Below are positions 10,451 to 22,128 of a stretch of DNA of 25,000 nucleotides, in pieces (positions within the stretch are counted from its first letter, which is position 1; each line of letters starts with the position of its first letter). The translations under genes were made by a program, and so were the position numbers. The notes beneath the pieces were generated by a model. The model made no database searches. It saw only the letters and a program-made list of their open reading frames with translations, and had not been told where the DNA came from. Origin of the DNA: Chrysomallon squamiferum (lineage: Eukaryota; Mollusca; Gastropoda; Neomphalida; Peltospiridae); the NCBI GenBank assembly GCA_012295275.1, contig CM022670.1:9005506-9030505 (forward strand), given 5' to 3'.

Positions 10451-11335
10451 CATTAATCTTGCATGCTGCTTCCCATTGATGCTACAGCGCTGTCAGTCAC
10501 TGTTAGTGTTTGTCCAGGCACAATGGATGGGTTCTCTGTCATCATCAAGCAGTCAGACACTACACTACACTACACCTCCGACGACTGCAATTATTCCAAA
10601 CACGTTATGGACAGAAACATAAAAATGCATTTAAAATAATAACAAAATAATAATAAAAGATAATAATAAAAAGACGATCTGATGAAATTAACGGATTTTT
10701 TTTATTTTTTTTTAACAACTTTCAGTGATTGATATAACAGTAATGGTTTTTTTTGTTGTTTTTTTGTTTTTTGTTAAAAAATTTAAATTATGAATTTTAT
10801 AATAATAATAAAGAGTGAAAATGCATAATGTTAAAATTACTGGAGAATAGAGAGAAAAAGATTTTTAAATTTAAAAAAAGAAAGAAATGAAGACATAGAT
10901 ACGGAGAGAGAAAGTGATAATAATTATACAGTTTCTGATTATAAGACTGACTTAAACATGTGTAAAATGCGAGAATATCAAAACATTCGCCAGTATTTTT
11001 TATATACAGTTATGGAGACAAATACTTATATATATTAAAAATAAAGTTAACAGTGTTACTAATATAATAATAATGCAATACACACGAGCTACTTATAAAT
11101 AACCGTTTTTATTTAACGTTAAATTCAAAATTAAAAACTAGCTATATCATTAACAGTTTCAACCATAGACTGTATACTACACTGTTTTATACTGTAAGCG
11201 AAATTTACATTAATAAATGCTGTAGTCAAAACAAAAACAAATAATTGAAATTAAAATTAAAATTAAAACAAAAATTATTTTTAAAATTAAAATTAAAATA
11301 TAAAATTAATTTTATAATAACAATAACAGTAATAA

Positions 11336-11341
11336 TAACAT

Positions 11342-11415
<74 letters not shown>
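11336..11415. repeat. Compound trinucleotide array (AAC)n then (AAT)n
   Basis: About ten AAC units change abruptly at about 11371 into roughly fifteen AAT units, preceded by degenerate AATAAC sequence. It reads as poly-Thr/Ile on one strand and poly-Ile/Val on the other. Neither is a gene. Confidence 0.95.
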
Positions 11416-11868
11416 GTAATGATAATAATAAAATTTGCATACTCTGTATACGGCGACAGAGACAAAACGTCCAGTGTTACTCAGTTAGTTCCGCCTTCCA
11501 ATTATATCAAGTTTTTCAGCAAACAGCTGTCAAAGAACCGCTGAGTGGAAGGTGAGTGAATCAGATAAATCACTGCCAGTGTCCACACTGGTCACTGTAA
11601 TAATTCCACGACGAAGAAGAAAATACTGACACTGATTATACATTTCTTAATTAGAGCGCGATGGGCGTTTTCAGTCTTCGATTTCTATTTTCATTGGTTA
11701 ATTCTTTGTTCATTTTTGGTGCCCTAAATCTAACATATACATACTCTCTCAGTATCTCTGTCTCTCTCTAAAGCAAGCTTTGACTGTCTTCTGTCTGTTT
11801 GTCTATTTATCACTCTTTTTGTATGTGTATCTTTTTGTATGTGTATCTTTTTTTTTTTTTTTTCTGAA

Positions 11869-11870
<2 letters not shown>

Positions 11871-11948
<78 letters not shown>
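11871..11948. repeat. (TC)39 microsatellite
   Basis: A perfect run of 39 TC units, the longest uninterrupted dinucleotide array in the window. It is preceded by a T18 tract and more CT-rich sequence from 11740. Confidence 0.97.
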
Positions 11949-11951
<3 letters not shown>

Positions 11952-12446
11952 CGTAGTTTTCCTTTCTATCTCTATATCTGTCGATCAATTTCTGTACACC
12001 CAAAAGACGTTATTTTAATATTTCATTTTGAGTTAAATTCAAAACCCAGCCTATCTTCCTGCCGAAGATACGGAACAATTTCGTTATGTGCATTTTTTTA
12101 GAAATATCCAAGACTTTTCTGTCGTGTATTCTTCAAATCACGAATTACAATTATTAATTTTATTAATACCGTACATAAAATATAAAAATGATTCCGTAAA
12201 ATTTAACTTTAACTGAATGATACAATGAAATGAAAACCCGTTCTGTTTATTTATTTATTACAGTTTTAGTATATTACAAATTATCGAGACAGATATGTAT
12301 GTACGTAGACAGGAATAATTTGTAAATAACTTAACGAAGGCTTAATGTTTAGAACATGCACCTATATAAATTAATTTATTATGTCACCTTAAAAATAAAA
12401 TAAAGACGAACAGTAATACCATGAATGACAGTAACAGTTAAAATCT

Positions 12447-12449
12447 TAT

Positions 12450-12502
<53 letters not shown>

Positions 12503-12517
12503 GAAGAAGAAGAAGAA
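12447..12517. repeat. Compound array (AAT)n then (AAG)n
   Basis: About 17 AAT/TAA units switch to five AAG units at about 12502. Confidence 0.95.
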
Positions 12518-12576
12518 GATACATTTTTACTACTTTACAAAGCCGTGTTGAAATTTTAATTTCATTTCTTTTCTTC

Positions 12577-12602
12577 TTCTTTTTTTTTTTTTTTTTTTTT
12601 TT
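12577..12602. repeat. T26 homopolymer
   Basis: A run of about 26 T follows TTCTTTTCTTCTTC. It could be the tail of a minus-strand retroposon, but no element body is recognisable to its right. Confidence 0.8.
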
Positions 12603-12699
12603 CTTGTTTGAAGGGGAAAAAATCCTTAAAGCAAGCTAAAGAAGTTAAGCATTCTTCAGCTGTCTACTTCCTTGAAAAAGAAAAAAAAAACTGCACACA

Positions 12700-13030
12700 T
12701 GTGGAAACTGTGTTTTCGTAGTTAAACGTGCGCCTGTTGTCATTTTGAAACCGAGCCCGAAATGTGGGGACGTCACAGCTGTGATAATGAAACGCACCAT
12801 ATGCGAAAATCGACTGAAAACAGAACGCACTATATCGTCCTCCGAAGCGACCGTGTTGAGACTGCAGAGTACAAAGAAATTTCTGGTGAAAACAACTTGG
12901 TGAACAGTGCAGTGTGATGAGAAACCAGTCGTGAAATATCGGTCATGACATCTGCGATGAATGGAAGACGACGCGCGGGAATTCTTTCTTTGTCGTCTGC
13001 GGATAAGTCCGTCATCAATGAATTTCATGG
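12700..13030. other. Unassigned CpG-containing island with overlapping open frames
   Basis: A stretch of about 330 bp is more complex and GC-richer than its surroundings. It is open in several frames at once: minus-strand frames of 127 codons (12645-13028) and 62 codons (12830-13018), a plus-strand frame of 51 codons from ATG at 12762, and a second plus-strand frame without ATG from about 12700 to 12903. None resembles a family I know, and none has convincing splice sites. GACGTCAC runs into a perfect 12-bp palindrome TCACAGCTGTGA (12773-12784). It could be a first exon or promoter of an unseen transcript, an enhancer, or a decayed mobile element. Confidence 0.3.
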
Positions 13031-13785
13031 GCCATGATTATACTTCAACAAATAAGGCTTTTATTATTTTTTTTTAAATTTTGACTTTAAGGGAAAGACT
13101 GTTGTTGTAATTAGTGGATATCGGTGGATGGATGAAGAAAGTCAAAGGCAAAATTAAATAGTTTATAAATTATTAAAAAAAAAAAAAAAAAAAACAAATG
13201 AAACAAACATAATCTTTTTTCTTTTTTTATTTTAATGTTTAAAAATATATATCCTGAGAAAAGAAATTCTAAAGAATCCATATAAAAATAATAACTATTT
13301 TATTGGATTTTAATTATAAAATTAAACCAACAAAAACATGCACGGAGATATTAATATCCGCTAATGATGCTTTGTAAGCAGAAATGTGATATAAACAAAC
13401 AAACAAACTAATAAATTATTTAAGGAGACAGTAATATTGCAATGATTTAATTAGCTAATCTTGTTTTTCCTAAAATTACAGAATAAAATAATTAGACTGT
13501 CAAACTTTATGCGTACTAGATATCTGGCTATTTTATTCTGAAACATTTTTATTTGTTAGATTACAAGATAAAACAAAAACTTTGTAGTAAACAACTAAAG
13601 GCACATTAAGATTTCTATGGCATTTTGTTTATAGATTCTTAATCTGCAATGAATAATCATTTTAGTTGTATGTTTGTTTGGTTATTTATTTATTTATTTA
13701 GTTTATTTGAATATACGAGTTTTATTATGAAAACAAATAAAACAAAGTTTGTTTCGAAATAATATTGAATTAACTTATAAAAAAG

Positions 13786-13818
<33 letters not shown>

Positions 13819-14080
13819 TAATAATAATAATAATTTTAATCCAAATTATAGTAAAAAAATAAATTCATTTAAATGAAATAAGAATTTAGAATAATAATAT
13901 AGTAATGATAACAGCAGTAACAATAAGCTGATACTAGTACAACAACTAACTCCAATAGCAAATTTATAAATTATAAAAGAAATAATTAACAAATAACTTC
14001 GTGCCTAAGATTTCTAAGACCAAATCTATTCTCTGATCTATTTCGGTACAATTTTGTGTCCGAGTTAGAATGCGGCTTTG
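13031..14080. other. AT-rich non-coding DNA upstream of ANAPC10
   Basis: Nothing coding is seen. It holds an A-run at about 13174-13193, ATTT runs near 13681-13700 and an AAT trinucleotide array at about 13786-13832. Confidence 0.6.
13786..13832. repeat. (TAA)n microsatellite
   Basis: About fifteen TAA units, with one dropped-base interruption near 13812. Confidence 0.93.
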
Positions 14081-14180
14081 AAAGCGTAACTTCCGGGTCG
14101 AAATCAAACTAGGTTCGTGATTATCGCCCTTGTGTTGTTATTCATTTTCGAAATGAGTTGATCCAAATTTATCATTTAAA
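14070..14180 (+). promoter_or_regulatory. ANAPC10: ANAPC10 core promoter and 5' UTR, with ETS-type site and minimal uORF
   Basis: ACTTCCGGGT at 14089-14098 is an ETS/GABP-type site, common in TATA-less housekeeping promoters, and lies 83 bp before the ATG in a short GC-richer patch. A two-codon upstream frame (ATG AGT TGA, 14153-14161) ends 19 nt before the main start, out of frame with it. The transcription start is not known, so whether the uORF is transcribed is inference. Confidence 0.45.
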
Positions 14181-16069
14181 ATGACAAATAAACTTACTGG
14201 CAATCAAGACATAGATATATTCAAAGACGAAAAAGAAGGAAAACTGAGAGAAGTCGGTAACCAAGCTGTGTGGTCTCTATCTTCATGTAAACCAGGTAAA
14301 GATATACAATATCATAATCATCGTATCATAAGAATATTAAGATTCAGATAGTGACTAAGAGTATGATAATCATGCTGATAGTCATGATATACAATATAAA
14401 TTTCATTATGGTTATCAAATTACCATTATCATGATTATGAATATGTTTGCCAACAGAAACATTACATGATAATTGCTCATTATTGGCTAATCTTATTAAA
14501 ATTTCACCATACAGTTTTTTGGATAATACAGGAACATTATTATATTATATGATTATTATGATTACGAATATAATTTTCATTCGTTCATCAACATAAAGGT
14601 GGCATACATGATACAATACTGAATACATAATTATAATAATAATAATTATGTCAGATTAAATAAATTACTTGAAATTAATTTTAAAATATGAAAGTAATAA
14701 TATTTGTAATAAATTTATTGTGAAAAATGATTAATTATATTAATATTTTTCAGTACTTTTAAATTTAATATTTACACCAATTTAGTAATAAATTGTAACA
14801 AATAAAATCCTCATTTTATAAATTTTTGAATTATTTCCTTAGTTAATATTCTAGTACCTAACGAATGACATGAATAATTTGATTTAAATTGAAATCCTTA
14901 AATTAATTGACTCATGTAATTTAGATTAGAGCATAACATGAAATTTAATAAATATATTATAAAAAAAAAAAAAAAAAAGGTTTTGGTGTAGATCAGTTAC
15001 GAGATGAATCATATGACACGTACTGGCAGTCAGATGGACCGCAGCCACACCTAGTCAACATTCAGTTCAGAAGAAAAACAACTGTGCAGGATGTCTGTCT
15101 GTACACCGACTACAAAGCAGACGAAAGTTACACTCCAAACAGGTAGGATATCGGAACTTTGCATTTTATTTTTAATATGATATAGATGAAGTTATTAGTT
15201 TGTTTTATCACAATCACAAACTCTTGAAAGGCAGCATATCATTATCAGAATTTTACATTTTATTTTTAATACACATATGAAACTGTTTAAATATGTATTT
15301 TTGCAGTCGGTTATTGATGGTAATTAAGTAATACACACACACTTTAAAGATATTGTTGTATTAGTTTACTTATGACAGTCAGGAACTGTCAGTGTCAGAC
15401 TACACAAGATCCATTAATTATTAATAACATGCAAAAGCAGAATAATGGATTTCAGAATTTGTAACACTTACATGAAATTCATAAATTATAATCTAAAAAG
15501 TTAAATTTATATAACCCATTTTTATATTAAACTTTTAAACCTTATGGATGTATAATTCTAGTATTTATTGCTCAGATTATAAACCGATTTTAGAATTTCC
15601 TCTTCATCCACTTTATTTTTAAAAAGTAATATATATTTCATTTTTAATTTTGCATTTCTTTCTTACTTTTGCTTATCTAACCATATCTATCAAACCATCT
15701 TTAATCAAAATTTTATAAATGTGTTAACCACAAAATTGTTACTCTTATTTGAACATTTATGTGTATTGTTATTAATTGTGTAGGATTTCTATTCGTGCTG
15801 GAAATCACTTCAGTGATTTATCTGAGATAGAGCAGATTGAGATGAGTGAACCTGTGGGGTGGGTGTGTGTTCCCCTCAGAGACTCGAGTGACAAACCCAT
15901 CAGAACGTTCATGATTCAGGTGGGAGTCTTGTCAAATCATCAGAACGGCAGAGACACCCACATCCGTCGAATCAAGATCAGATCACCCGCACAGCCATCT
16001 GACATCTCTGTGACCAGGATGCCTAACTTCACCAGCCTTGAGTTCCAGCAGTACGCATATATCAGATAG
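14181..16069 (+). CDS. ANAPC10: Anaphase-promoting complex subunit 10 (APC10/DOC1), three exons
   Basis: This is the substrate-recognition subunit of the APC/C ubiquitin ligase, which works with CDC20/CDH1 to bind destruction-box degrons in the nucleus and cytoplasm during mitosis and G1. Exons are 14181-14295, 14980-15142 and 15784-16069, with introns of 684 and 641 nt. All boundaries are GT/AG, and the joints fall in phases 1 and 2. The product is 187 residues, against about 185 in vertebrates, so it is complete. Diagnostic stretches are [19 protein letters not shown] (29-47), [19 protein letters not shown] (52-70), DESYTP (86-91) and [15 protein letters not shown] (144-158), all in the Doc-type jelly-roll domain. 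The last two residues are Ile-Arg, the tail known to dock on the APC3/CDC27 TPR subunit. The acidic N-terminus (residues 8-20) is variable in the family. The oddity is the intron 1 acceptor, which follows 18 A's rather than pyrimidines. Confidence 0.97.
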
Positions 16070-16309
16070 GATTTTCATCAGCAGTTTTATATGTTTGTTT
16101 CACAGAAGTGAGATGTGAAGATCATTATTCTGAAGGAATGATTTGTGTTACCAGGCAAAGACTTAAATAAGCGACCTGGGTTAAATAAGGATACTGGTTG
16201 CCAAACAAATGTAAAATACAGGGAGTGTCGAGAGAGGATTTTAATTATAATACAAACAATTTTTTTAAATTGCTGATTCCAAAGAAAAGAATAGCTAATT
16301 TCATTTAAA

Positions 16310-16371
16310 AATAAAAATTAAAAATAAAGCATAATCAGTATCATTTTAGAAATTATATGTTTCAAAATAAA
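16310..16371 (+). terminator. ANAPC10: Candidate ANAPC10 poly(A) signals
   Basis: AATAAA occurs at 16310-16315, 16323-16328 and 16366-16371, about 240-300 nt after the stop codon. A TGT-rich stretch follows some distance downstream. Which one is used, if any, cannot be decided from sequence. Confidence 0.35.
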
Positions 16372-16692
16372 ATGTATGATATAGTAAATACTGAAACACT
16401 GACAAAGTATATCTTAGCAAACTGGTGTATTTAAATGTAAACATCACAGAATCCACTGTGTATGTACCATGAATTTCAGTTTTTATAAATGTTTAAAATA
16501 ATGTGGTATCACTTAAAAACATACTTCCAAAAATAAATTATTATTCATTTTCAGGTTGCTGTTATTGTTATGAAATATTATTAGTAATTATATGATACAA
16601 GTCGACTGTTATTAAAAATCCAACAAACATTGAAAACAATGAATTTATATTTTAATTCTCTTAATTTTTTTTTTAATTTTTTAATTTATTCA

Positions 16693-16755
16693 TTTTTTTA
16701 ATTTATTTATTTATTTATTTATTTATATTTTGTTGTTGTTGTTGCTGTTATTGTT
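16693..16755. repeat. (TTTA)n then (GTT)n array
   Basis: About eight ATTT tetranucleotides are followed by GTT trinucleotides. Confidence 0.9.
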
Positions 16756-17006
16756 GCATACATCATTTGTTTAATTTAGTATATTTAGTTCAGTTTGTAT
16801 GTTAATATGGTACAGTTTTCATTGAATCTCGTATTCTGTTGAGGATTTCAGCTAAGTGATAGTTAACTGAAGTATTTTAATATTAGCCTCCCATTATGTC
16901 TGTTGTGGCTAAATTCACAGTGTTCATTATTGTTAAATTAATATGTTGATTTTTTTTTTTTTTCATTTTAAATTAATTTATTTTTTTACTATAATTTGGA
17001 TTAAAT

Positions 17007-17008
<2 letters not shown>

Positions 17009-17041
<33 letters not shown>
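17009..17041. repeat. (ATT)11 microsatellite
   Basis: A run of about eleven ATT units. Confidence 0.93.
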
Positions 17042-17043
<2 letters not shown>

Positions 17044-17244
17044 AAATATCACTGAAGGCTTTCAATATGTTTTAAGTTTGAAAATATCTCTGCAATGTTG
17101 ATAATTTATTATTTGTTTATATCTTCTGGATTATTCTCAAATGTCAAAAATCAGTGTTATTACAACAAGTATTCAAAAACAGCATTGCTCATTGATGTCT
17201 CAAATATGTTTTATATATTTAAAAAAAGAAAATCATTTTTACCT

Positions 17245-17470
17245 TATGAAATATCCCAGGTTAAAAACAGAACATTTAGAAATAAAGGGAAATAATCGTA
17301 CTTACTACCTAATAATTATCCTAACCAACTGTATGAAAACAATACTGTCTGAAACACACAGACACACACACATGCATTCTTGTCATATGGAAAAGGAATA
17401 ACCCAGGTCAAGAATAGCAAACAAGTAAAGGGAAATAATCGAGCTTATTACTGGATTATCCCAATGAACA
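17245..17470. repeat. Diverged direct duplication carrying AAAGGGAAATAATC
   Basis: Two segments of roughly 70 bp are related. Copy 1 at about 17246-17315 and copy 2 at about 17395-17463 share CCCAGGT, then AAAGGGAAATAATCG (17284 and 17427, 143 bp apart), then CTTA and TAC/TTAC-type sequence. The same 14-mer also occurs at 8232-8245 in otherwise different DNA. This suggests a dispersed, decayed repeat family. Confidence 0.6.
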
Positions 17471-17597
17471 TACCGCTGTCAAGTTCGTCGCGCGCTCTTT
17501 CAGTGTAGTACATCCGAGCGAAGACGTTTCAGCTGGATTTACACGGTTTGGAGTTATCTTTACTGCATAAATAAGTTAATATACTGGTTAAATATTC

Positions 17598-17699
17598 TTT
17601 TTTTTTTTTTTTTTTTTTTCAATTTGATTTCAATAATTATTTATTTGAAACGTGAATTTAAAAAGCGTTTGTTATAGTATTAATTTTAAATATATTTAC

Positions 17700-17745
<46 letters not shown>

Positions 17746-17801
17746 CGTTTTTGGTATACCTGTTTTTCTTATTTATTTATTTATTTTTTTTTTTTTTTTT
17801 T
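17598..17801. repeat. Cluster of long T homopolymers, including T42
   Basis: T runs of about 20 (17600-17619), 42 (17704-17745) and about 17 (17785-17801) lie within 200 bp, with (ATTT)n between the last two. Exact lengths are unreliable in most assemblies. Confidence 0.9.
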
Positions 17802-18875
17802 CTGTTTTTTAATTTTACTAAATAGAAGAAAGTAGAATTAAGACGGCGTTCAGCATTAGTACAAGTTTTAAACGTGTTTTCAGTTATCCGATGACCTAAT
17901 AAAAAAAAAATAGTTACCGTTCAAGGATGATTATAATTCGAAAACCTTAAAAACAGGAATGGACGTCGGCACAGATTTTTACAGATCACCTCTGTTTGTT
18001 ATGTTTTAGTCTCATCGACATTTTTGTATTTTATTTTCTTCCCTTTACAATTTAGTGTTGTTATTTCAGTTTTAATTTGTTTTTGTTTTAGTTTTATTTG
18101 TTTTATTTTTTATTTTTTTTTTATTTACTTATTTATCTGTAACGGCAGTTTTATTTAATTCAACAACAATGAATATATCTTCAACATTAAAAAAAAAAAA
18201 AAAAATAAATTTAAATAACAAATCGGATTATCAAGCTTCACTCGTGTTATTCCTGTTCTCTATGTTCATTCTTTTATATTATTTAATCACTGGAACAAGT
18301 TATATTTTATGAGAATCAATCGACTCCTCAGTTCTGATCCGTGTCTGATATTTAATTCAGTCATGGCGTGGGGATAATACTAAACTCTGATCGGTTAACC
18401 AGTTAATGTTTTTGAGACAATGAACCCACGATCACCTTACGTCTGACATTACGAGACTGGTGTAGGAACATCAAAACACTCCCCCACCCCAAAACTCACT
18501 AGAGTGATCTTGCTGCAGAATGTTTTGAGGGCGGAGGAATGTTTTTGGACTGCTACACCGGTTTAGCAAATGATGCAGCTAGACATCTTATCCCTAGATT
18601 CGTATTTGGCGTATTAATTATTAATTTTCATATTAACTGTCAATAAAATAGTTCATCTGAGATGAAAATGATTTTATTTGCGCTGAACTACTCACCTATT
18701 TGCTCCAAGTGAATAGTTTCGTCTGTGATTGTTCTCAGGTGTGTTTCGTAAAGGACAACCGACAAATATTTTATCGTAAACGGCTGAGGGGTGACAGATT
18801 TTATTTAAATTCCTCCTTATGTATAACATAACACGAATAAAAAAAAAAAATCGTTTTTTTAACTGTTATTTATAC

Positions 18876-19195
18876 ATTAATGAAATTTCTAAATTAGTCG
18901 TACCTGATTATTAACAAGCCGATGTTATCCCATCAACAGAACTGGTTTTCTTCCTACTTTTTTATTTTTTATTTTTTGTATTTTTTTAATCTACGCCTAC
19001 TAAAAAAAAATAGATTCATGGATTAAATTTTTTTTAAATCATTCACATGATGTTTTACAAGCCGATATTATCTTATCAACAGAATTCATTTTTTTTTTTT
19101 TATTCCAAATAATTTTTTTTTTTTTTTTAATGTTTTTTCAAAATATTGCACCTACTGAAAATAGTTTTATAGATTATAAAAATTTTTAAACTATG
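18876..19195. repeat. Tandem duplication of about 143-155 bp with T-tract expansion
   Basis: Copy 1 contains ACAAGCCGATGTTATCCCAT (18914) and GCCTACTAAAA (18995). Copy 2 contains ACAAGCCGATATTATCTTAT (19057) and CACCTACTGAAAATAG (19149). The offset grows from 143 to 155 bp across the unit because the internal T runs are longer in copy 2. Weaker similarity extends about 38 bp to the left of each copy. Confidence 0.75.
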
Positions 19196-20504
19196 GTATA
19201 CTGGAGATAATCTTTCTTTGATTTCCTGTTTTTTAAGATAGGTAATCGTGGACTGAATGCAGCTAAATGTTAGCGTTTACAACGCCATGCTAGTTAGTTC
19301 GGTATTAAATGCCACTCAGTTCGCGATCACCCGACTCAAACGTGAAACCAGAGTAGATGTATTCATTCATTTATTTCCATTCCCATGTTGCGGGTTGTGT
19401 TCATGGTGTGACTCAACGGTTGGAAAGTATATTAAATATTATTTTGTGTTTTCGACTTCACAAAATTAGTGTCAGCCTAACTTGGCCGAACATGTTTTTT
19501 TGAAACTATTTTTATTATATATATATATTTTTAATTGTACGTGTGTGTGTCTGATCTGCGGAAACAGCAACCCAAAGTTAATCCCAGACTGATAGAACTT
19601 GAAGAAACCCAACTCACGTTTTAAACAGATTTATTTTATAAGCACAATCTAATTCCATGCAGTCTGGTTTCAGATGTATTGTAAAATGTTAAGCTGTAGA
19701 TTCTTGTTAATGGTTTTGATGAAAACGAATCACGTGTTCGGTCTGACAGTAAAGAAAAATAACTCTAGCAGTTATAAGACACACATTTAACCTGAGTATT
19801 TCTTCAGCTAAGGTTCCTTTAAATCCCATTCAAATTAATACACAAACTTAACATCATGCAAAAACATGCCACAATACTTTTCTCTCATGTTTTCGATTAT
19901 ACAGTTACCACAGCTTAAAAATTACTTTATACTTCGCGTGAACTTTTTATGTATCAGTTTAACATTAATTTGAAATATAAAATTTTCCACCTTCCTTTTT
20001 ATTATTACGATTTAACGCTGACGCTAACTTTGATCACAGTTCATGTCAAAAGAATTACATTATATTTACTTTCTGCAAACAACACAAGCACTATCATGCT
20101 ATCATGATTGGTTACTGCCAAAAAAAAAAAAAAAAAAGATTTGTTTATCTGTAATTTTCTTTCACACAGTTTATTCATAAATGGACCATCTTTTTTTTTT
20201 TTTTTTTCTTTTGCACTTCAAATCACACGTAGTCTCATATGTTTTTAATGAAAGTGTAGGGAAACAGGACCGCTGTCGGATTAATGGATATTGTGCACTT
20301 AATATTATTGGTGCTGTTGGCAATTTTGGCAGTTACACTTGCTATTTAAAACATATTCCATGTTTAGTGCTTTTTTATTTTTTCAACAAAACCTCTTTTG
20401 GAAATTCGTTTTTTTTTTTTTTTTTTAATATATATTTTTTTTATTGGAGGAGTTGCTTGTAGTTGGCCTATACTAGAGCGCATTATGGGTGTGTGGGTGT
20501 ATAA

Positions 20505-20648
20505 GTATGTATGTATGTATGTATGTATGTATGTGTGTATATGTATATATGTATATGCGTGTATATATATATATATGCATACACACAAACACACACACAC
20601 ATACACACATATTGACAGACAGACAGACAGAGGGGGGTGTGTGTGTTT
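20505..20648. repeat. Composite microsatellite: TATG, TA, CA, GACA, GT
   Basis: About eight TATG units, then ATGTATA, TA dinucleotides, CA dinucleotides, four GACA units and a GGGGGGTGTGTGTG end. Frames through it on both strands are spurious. Confidence 0.93.
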
Positions 20649-21477
20649 ATAAAAAATAAACAAAAGTGAAATAGCTGAATTAGGACACTATAGAGACATA
20701 TGCCACATATATATTAAATAATAATTGTTATATTAAACCACTGAGCACACAAATAATAGTAAAATTTTCTCACGAAACGTTGAAATCGAAGGGGGAATTT
20801 TTCAAATGATAGGTCTCAAGAGATATCAGAATATTACCAATCTGTGCAACTTTATCTTAATTTATTAATTTATTTATTTAATCATTCATTTATTCATTCA
20901 TTCATTTATTTTATGTTTCATTGTTTAAACGTTTATTGCTTCTCTAGTAAGATTTGAACGTTTTCCATTTTACAGCTACATTGCTTCTTACGTTGTTGAT
21001 CTCTGCTAGAGGACAGTTAACAACAGTTGGATTTTATTGCTCTTAATATTGTTGTTGTTGTTTACCCACGATTTCATGTACTGATAGAGGAGCACTGCCC
21101 CGGTAAATGCAAATATGAGAAATCGTCAGAGTAAACATTAACCAAAGATTTACCGAAACACTAAACTGCAGTACACATAACAGAATAAAATTCTGTAATA
21201 AAATAATGTAAGAACAATATACGGATAAAAATGAACAAGTAAAAAGAAATGTCATACAGTATAATTATGTAAAGAAAAAAAAAGTTGTCTGTGCTGGTGG
21301 AATCTTGTTAGGTTAGCTTGTAAAAATGTATTCTTACCCTGATGGAAAACAGGTTGAGTGGGAGATGCCCTGTCGTATATTGGGACTCACTGTAACTTAA
21401 TAGAACCTAGACGTAAGGTTTCAAGTGGCAAATGGCGTTAAGGTTGAATCAGGAAAACAGATCCGTGAAATCGACGG

Positions 21478-21478
<1 letters not shown>

Positions 21479-21511
<33 letters not shown>

Positions 21512-21552
21512 TATTATTATTATTATTATTATCATTATTATTTTTTTTTTTT
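21479..21552. repeat. Compound array (CAT)n then (TTA)n then T12
   Basis: About eleven CAT units pass into about eight ATT units with one CAT-type interruption, then a T run. Confidence 0.95.
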
Positions 21553-22123
21553 ATGAACTCAAACATTAGTAGTGGTACTAGTATTCACTTACGTGCTCTT
21601 ACTTTGTTTCTTACTTTATTTTCTTATTTGTTCGTTTTAGTTTCTTTAGCCAGTTATTCATTTCTTACACATTTTGCATCAAAACGTTAAAGGAAACCAT
21701 TACTAAGTGTGACCACTTGCTAACACTAAAACAGTTGAATTTAAAGGCTATAGTCTTTCATATTTATGAAGAAAACAAATACCATTCAAACAGCCATTCA
21801 GAAATGCGTAGCTTTTTATTAATTTTGGCGAATGCATCAAATGTGTTAAACGTTGACATACAATTACAACTGTTAACAAAGACGTGTGAATATGTTTCAG
21901 TTTACTCATCAGTATTCTTTGACTTCATTGGTTTCTTTGGGTTTCTTTTACCGGCGATGTATTACCCCATGTCTCTGTTCACTGGATATTTATGATATAC
22001 CTCTTCAACAGTGATATAATTACAATATTCACTTATAAACTAGAGAAATGACTGTCATATTGTAACACCATAACCTGAATGCAGAACTTGGTTTTTGCTA
22101 GAATGATGTGGAAGTTGGGCGAT

Positions 22124-22128
<5 letters not shown>

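Larger units (their letters stand above)
10451..12699. other. Repeat-rich spacer between divergent genes A and ANAPC10
   Basis: There is no supported gene. It includes four ACTAC-type pentamer units (about 10558-10577), many TAATAA microsatellite stretches, the arrays listed separately, and unique AT-rich sequence. Open frames at 11226-11465 (minus) and 11245-11544 (plus) are translations of the AAC/AAT array. Confidence 0.6.

Noticed and set aside
21717-21995. 92-codon plus-strand frame with two hydrophobic patches
   Set aside because: Hydrophobic residues are expected from T-rich DNA. There is no signal-peptide logic, domain or transcript signal.
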